Assembly (NCBI RefSeq): GCF_002878395.1
Contig: NC_061120.1
Coordinates: 113,959,212-114,023,211, forward strand
Origin: Capsicum annuum
Lineage: Eukaryota > Streptophyta > Magnoliopsida > Solanales > Solanaceae
DNA length: 64,000 bases
Reading direction: 5' to 3'
In this document: in pieces, positions 59,005 through 64,000 of the stretch
Position numbering within the stretch: the first letter of the stretch is position 1
Layout: each line of letters starts with the position of its first letter
Translations under genes and position numbers: made by a program
The notes under the pieces: model-generated
The model's database searches: none
What the model was told of the DNA's origin: nothing
Seen by the model: the letters and a program-made list of their open reading frames with translations, nothing else

Positions 59005-59234
59005 AAGTAGGTGCATCACCTACTTTAACCTTCTGACCAACCTAAGAACTAAGTAGCTGCATCACCTACTAAGACTTCCTTGACCAGCTTATTGGGCCAA
59101 GTACACTACCACCTACTTAAATTAATTTTTGCCAAATTAAAGAAGAGAAAAGAAGGAGAATGGGTAACCAAAGCCCAAGAGTTTTTGATCCACAAAGGTC
59201 CAACATAATGGGAAAGTAGGTGTATCACCTACTT
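59005..59234. promoter_or_regulatory. Three 21-bp palindromes in U3
   Basis: aagtaggtg / cacctactt arms with a 3-nt centre at 59005-59025 (perfect) and 59214-59234 (perfect), and 59051-59071 (two arm mismatches). There is also one half site at 59109-59118. They are possible binding sites or hairpins; the factor is unknown. Confidence 0.6.
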
Positions 59235-60651
59235 GAAAAACTATGTCCTAAAAATGTCCAATAAATTCGGCCAAGAACAGCTCCTTTTAAAGGGATTAAA
59301 ATCAGCTCCTTTAGCTCATTTTAACTTAGATAAAAAATAGCTTTCTAGGTTTTCTCTCTTATTCTTTCTTAGATATGCAACAGCCCTATAATTCCACTAG
59401 GGTTCTTGGGATTTACCATCATTCCATACTAAATGTATGTGAACAAATCATGAGCTTATCTTAAGAAAACTTTGAGAATTATGTTCTCCATGATTAAATT
59501 TTAAGACAACCCCTTTTAAGTATGGCAACCCCATTATTATTCATTGTTAAGAGATTTTCTCTTCACCTTTTGTTTATGAGTGAAGGAATCAAGCTATTTA
59601 AGAGGAATACATTAGATAATAAACTACCACAAAAATTAAGTTATAGCTACTGTCCATTTTTGGCATTTTCCTATATACATGTGTCTGTAGGGGATTGTGT
59701 ATATATTTTTGTTAAAAACCCAAGGGGTGTTGAGTTCAATTTTTGGTTGCCATACTAAGGGATATGTAGGGATTTTTTGGATAAGTTTTATGTATATATA
59801 TTCGGGGCTACTTTGTTGATGTTGGCGGGAAGGTGTGAATAGTTTTCATTAAAACATAGAAGACGGGGATAGTGGTATAACACCAATTTGCTTGTCTCGT
59901 AAGTTTATTGCCCACACCACTTGATATACTTTTTTGAGAATACAATAAAGACAAAACTGTTATGAGGTTCTTATAAGAAGTTACATTGCATATGAATGTA
60001 ATAGAAGATTAACAATGTTGAAACAATACCCTTGGATTAGTTAATTGTGGGTTACTAACCCGTTACTATTTTTATAAGTTTAAATAGCAAAAATGTGTTA
60101 TTTATCTACTAACACTAGTTTTATGCTATTATAGATTAGTAATATAAAAGGGAGGACATTAAGTAATAGTGCGATCAGTTGTGCATCATGGTATGTACGG
60201 TTCATTGATCCTATACTCTTTGGCATGAATAAAACTCTTGTGTTACAAAGTAAGCTTCCTAAGCACTCTTCTTTAAAATTATACATAAAGGCAGCGTTCA
60301 ACCTCCAAGGTGACTAAAAACCTTATTCCAACTCATTAGGGGGTTAAAGTACCTAAAGATGTGTTTATTACTAGACCTGCACATTTTCCCTTCTAAATAC
60401 TAGTATGATATAGATGTTTTCAACAACAAGATTTATAAGTAATTTTCTTAGCCAACATGGCCTATGGTGTTAGTTAAGCTCCTATGCGTTATATTCCTAT
60501 TATTGTTGCATCCTACCTTGTATTTACTACATCTAGTGCATATTTGTATACCTTTAGCTATTGGTCCAAAGTTCTGACTCTAATACATGACCACCAAAGC
60601 AACAACTTTAAGGATAAAAGAATGATCAAAAGTGAATCTATACATTCTTAG

Positions 60652-60810
60652 GTGGTATCCAGGGGTTGAAGGAACACCTAGCATGGGTCGATCCCAACAT
60701 TATGGGTGGTATCCCAAGGGTGAAAGGAAATCCTAGATTGGGTCAATCCTAATTTATGTATTTATGAGGACCGTATCTCAAGGGTTAAAATGCCTAGCAT
60801 TGGCCATCCT
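60652..60810 (+). repeat. Three degenerate tandem repeats, about 55 bp
   Basis: The unit is 'ggtggtatcc.aggggt' with 'gaaaggaa.cctag' and 'tgggtc.atcc'. Copies start near 60652, 60706 and 60769, and the last is the most diverged. Confidence 0.55.
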
Positions 60811-61166
60811 CTTTTACCACTGACCAGCTAGTCATTTGTGTGACGCCTTACAATTTTATAAATTAATGAAGAATAAAGCAAAGTAAATGATGTAATGTAC
60901 ATGATCCCACAAGTAAAAGAAATGTTGGTCTTCTATCTTTATCTATATAGTTATATATTGATATCTGATTTTGTTGAGCTCTTGTCTTATTTTTAGTCAC
61001 TTCATGCTGTATCTATTCAGTAATTCTTAGTATTGACGTCCCTTATGGGGAGACATTGTGTTTTATGCTGTAGGTACAGGTACTCTAGCTAGTAGACCAC
61101 CTTAGTAGGAGCACAAGACATCAAACAACTATTGGTGAGATTTAAGTTGATTCGGGGCTTTCCAAT

Positions 61167-61171
<5 letters not shown>

Positions 61172-61205
<34 letters not shown>
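61172..61205. repeat. (TA)n microsatellite
   Basis: About 17 TA units inside the LTR. Confidence 0.9.
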
Positions 61206-61209
<4 letters not shown>

Positions 61210-61538
61210 TATTGTACAGTATTTATGGGTAAGGAGGGTATTTGTCCCAAACTTAACTAAGTCTATGTGCCTTTTAGAGGCTTTATAGACCAATGTAGAT
61301 TTAAGAATAGTAGCATCGTGTTCTTTCGGTGTTATGGCCCCAACGACCAAGTTTTGTATATGTAGGTTTAGGCTTGCTTACATTTTTTGTTTTCATTAAT
61401 ACATCAAATTCTTACTTTACAATACCTTTCAATGTTATAGTTACATGCATTAAAGTACAAGGGTACGGGTTGGTTCTCTCGAGCCATTACGGCTACGGGT
61501 GCCTATCTATCCTAATGGGAGTTGAGGCATGGCAAAAG

Positions 61539-61550
61539 TGGTATCAGAGC
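61539..61550 (+). other. Primer binding site, tRNA-iMet type
   Basis: TGGTATCAGAGC, an exact match to the 3' end complement of initiator Met tRNA. The best kept PBS in the window. Confidence 0.75.
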
Positions 61551-61781
61551 AGGTCATCCTAGGGAGTCATATGCAAAGCCATGTCTATGAAGTGTCTTTA
61601 TTATGGGGGTGTTGTGCACCACATCTGGCATTTAGGAGTTGTTTCTTTTTCTCCATACCTTAGATTGTGTAATAGATCCTATAATGTAGGTTGATTCGTA
61701 TTTAACCTCAAATATTTTTTTCTCAATATATTAAAGATAAAGATTACAAGGATTAAGAGTAAGAAGAGTAAGAAAGTAAAT

Positions 61782-62930
61782 ATGGCTTCTACATCAAGGA
61801 CTAAATATGCTGATCAAAGTGAGGCTCAAGATGAGTTTGCATCACAGACTTGTTCTACTCCTCCATCTCCAGAAGAGATAAGGAGGAGGAGAGTGCCCCC
61901 AGAGTCACCTATTAATGATAATAACCAATATTTGAGGATTGTGGAGAAATTATTAATATGTATAGTTGTAGGAAAAGGTCAAGGACAAACTAGTTTAACT
62001 ATGGGTACTAGTGGTGTGGATAGGGCAACCAGTCTACGGACACGGGATTTTCTTAAATTGGACCCTCCTCAATTTACTGGGTATGATCGTAATGAAGATC
62101 CAAAAGAATTTATTGATGAGATTAAAAGTGCTTTAGATGTTATACATGTATCTGGTAAAGAGACAGTGGAGTTAGCAGCATGTCACTTAAAGGGGGTGGC
62201 TAAATTCTGATACAAAGCTTGGAAAAAATCAAGGGGTATAGGTGCACCTTCACCTAGTTAGGAAGAGTTCAAAACAACATTTCTTGGTCATTATCTTCCA
62301 TTCAAGATTTGGTATACCCATGCAGGTCAGTTCTTAAATCTTTGCCAAGGGAATATGAGAGGGAGTACTATCTTCAATTTAATTCTTTAGCCATGTATGC
62401 TCCAATGTAGTGGCTACTATTTAGGATAGATTTCATTAATATATGGATATATTTGACCCATATTTGGTTAGAGATTTTACTTTTGATGCCTTGAACAAAG
62501 ACATAGAAATAGCAAGAATACAAGCTTTTGCATAAAATATAGAAGATAAAAGGCAAAAAAGGACACAAGAGCTGGAAAGAGGGCACTCCAAGAGGGCTAG
62601 ATCTATGGGACAATTTTCTCCATCCCAAAGTGAATTTAGGCCTCAGTTTTTCAATAGACCCCCTAGACCATCACCTTCCAACTCCACATCAGGTGCTCCT
62701 CCTCGATTCCAAGGGTTTAAGGAAAATTAATTCATGCAAAGAAGTAAGAGTCAAGGTTTGAAAGTAGTGGGGTATCGAGAGCAAGGAGGTGAAAACCAAT
62801 CAAGACCTCCTAGAGAAAATTGTAACCATTAGGGAAGAAATCATTTAGGTACACCGGGACACATAATAAGAGATTGCCTAAAGAGAGGCATGGCTGATAC
62901 GACACGACATATTGGATCTACTATTTCATT
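61782..62930 (+). pseudogene. Gag of the last element
   Basis: Open for 142 codons from the ATG at 61782. The N-terminus has 'SPEEIRRRRVPPESP'. 'DFLKLDPPQFTGYDRNEDPKEFIDEIKSALDVIHV' (62047-62150) is the chromovirus gag start of the core. 'ETVELAACHLKGVAKF' is followed by a stop where Trp is usual. Later pieces are frameshifted. A knuckle-like region near 62815-62885 reads 'KNHLGTPGHIIRDC'-like, with one stop. Confidence 0.75.
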
Positions 62931-62989
62931 ATAATCCTTGAATCCTTATTTTGGTAGGGGTCAGCAGATGAATACTGGTCATGGTAAGG

Positions 62990-63426
62990 GTGTTAAGGAA
63001 GCTAGTTCTAGTTGTGTTCTGAATCGTGCATATGCTCTATTAGGTCGACAAAATTTGAAGGCTTCTCTTGACGTGGTTATAGGTACATTGTCTATCCTTT
63101 AACATATGGTATATGCATTAACTGATCCAGGATCTACATTATCATATGTCACTCCATTAATTGCTGGAAAGTTCAAAAGAACACCAGAATCACTAGCTAA
63201 GCCATTTAAAGTGTCTACACCAATTGGCTAATTTATTATAGCTAAAAGAGTGTATAGTATATGTATGGTAACTATTTGTAATTGTGATACATTGGATGAC
63301 CTTGTGGATGATGACCTTGTGGATCTTGAAATGGTAGATTTTGATGTTATAATGGGTATGGATTGGTTGTCTTCTTGTTTTGACACAATGGATTACCATG
63401 CTGAGATGGTGCATTTCCATTTCTGA
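62990..63426 (+). pseudogene. Aspartic protease of the last element
   Basis: 'CVLNRAYALLGRQNLKASLDVVIGTL' leads to 'YALTDPGSTLSYVTPLIA' (63112-63165), with the D-P-G-S-T catalytic site intact. 'VDFDVIMGMDWLSSCFDTMD' follows near 63330-63390. There are stops at about 63103 and 63228. A 15-bp direct duplication at 63295-63324 repeats the residues D-D-L-V-D. The catalytic residues are the best kept among the chromovirus proteases here. Confidence 0.8.
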
Positions 63427-64000
63427 AGGAAGCAGTCCTTGAGTAGAGGGGTAATATTGGGGCACCAAGGGGAAAGTTTATTTCTTAAATTAAGGAAAAT
63501 AAGATGATGTCCAAAGGATATAGTTGTCATTTAGTAAAGGTGAAAGATATAGAGGCCGAGTCACTGAATCTTCAATCCATTTCAAAGGTAAATGAATTTC
63601 TTGATGTATTTCCTGAAAATCTTTCGGGTTTAGCTCCAGAATGAGAATTAGAGTTTGGTATTGATGTGATCCTAGGTACTCAACCTATTTCTGTTCCCTC
63701 ATATATTATGGCCCCTGTAGAATTAAGTGAATTGAAGGAACAATAAAAAGATTTGTTGGGAAAGGTTTTCATAAGGCCTAGTATATCTCCTTGGGGATAA
63801 CCTGTGTTATTTGTACGTATGAAAGATGGCATATTGAGAATTTGTATTGATTACCGAAAATTGAATAAGGCAACAATTAAGAACAAATATCCCCTTCCTA
63901 GAATTAATGATTTGTTTGATCAGTTACAAAGTGCTAAGTACTTCTTAAAGATCGACTTGAGGTCAGGTTATCACCAAGTGAGAGTGAAGGAGAAAGATAT
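63427..64000 (+). pseudogene. Reverse transcriptase start (cut by window end)
   Basis: 'FLDVFPENLSGLAPE' near 63597-63643, '[16 protein letters not shown]', '[12 protein letters not shown]' with a stop, 'FIRPSISPWG' with a stop, '[33 protein letters not shown]' and '[15 protein letters not shown]' to the end. The catalytic Asp-Asp box would lie beyond the window. A few single stops only, so this copy is comparatively young. Confidence 0.85.

Larger units (their letters stand above)
58814..61537 (+). repeat. 5' LTR of the last element
   Basis: About 2.7 kb starting TGTAACACCC. It contains three near-identical palindromes (59005-59234), degenerate tandem repeats (60652-60810) and a (TA)n run (61172-61205). 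Some frames such as 59522-59758 and 60098-60301 lie in it without family resemblance. Confidence 0.75.
58814..64000 (+). mobile_element. Chromovirus-like element, 5' part (runs off the window)
   Basis: LTR 58814-61537, PBS 61539-61550, gag, protease and the first part of RT. Inserted into the gag of unit 3. The probable target duplication is gctag at 58809-58813, with its partner outside the window. Its gag and protease keep longer readable stretches than the other chromovirus pieces, but stops remain. Confidence 0.8.

Overview
This is plant nuclear repeat DNA. It is about 64 kb of nested, decayed LTR retrotransposons with one LINE and one short SINE, and I see no convincing host gene, rRNA, tRNA or CRISPR array. 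The best lineage clue is an 87-bp insert at 40556-40642 ending in (TTG)n, which looks like the 3' end of a TS-type SINE known from Solanaceae. Together with the style of the gypsy LTRs this suggests a large-genome solanaceous plant (inference, not proven), probably pericentromeric or similar heterochromatin. Nearly every coding stretch carries stops and frameshifts, so the genes are annotated as pseudogenes.

Layout. (1) 1-8294: old Ty3/gypsy debris, with a chromodomain-type integrase remnant (3560-4960) between two related LTRs, then LTR-derived pieces in the opposite orientation. (2) 8295-12830: a plus-strand chromovirus-like (Del/Tekay-type) element with LTR, zinc knuckle, protease, RT, RNase H and integrase remnants. 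(3) 13081-27977: a minus-strand Athila-like element bounded by the exact 5-bp duplication ggata. A second, related Athila-like element (17853-25297) is inserted in its gag. Both carry gag and protease but no RT, RNase H or integrase. (4) 27983-46438: a composite chromovirus-like array in which the order LTR, tRNA-Met-type PBS, gag, LTR fragment, integrase C-terminus occurs twice with matching internal junctions.

(5) 30793-41339: a 10.5-kb plus-strand Athila/Tat-like element inserted in the first unit of that array. It keeps gag, protease, RT, RNase H and integrase in order, between LTRs of about 1.7 kb, and its 3' LTR holds the SINE. (6) 46439-56972: a long chromovirus-type LTR split by a third Athila-like element (48285-56595, flanks ctata/ctgta), which itself holds a 3'-truncated LINE (50684-54480). 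(7) 57358-58813: one more LTR-PBS-gag fragment, cut by (8) a chromovirus-like element with a 2.7-kb LTR that starts at 58814, has gag, protease and the start of RT, and runs off the window.

The strongest non-obvious signal is a pair of small hairpins at fixed 16-nt spacing after the coding region of the Athila/Tat-like elements. It is seen in three diverged copies, with a paired T-A to A-T change in the main stem. Other signals are arrays of palindromic motifs inside LTRs, shared internal junctions in the composite array, and a consistently pol-less Athila-like family.
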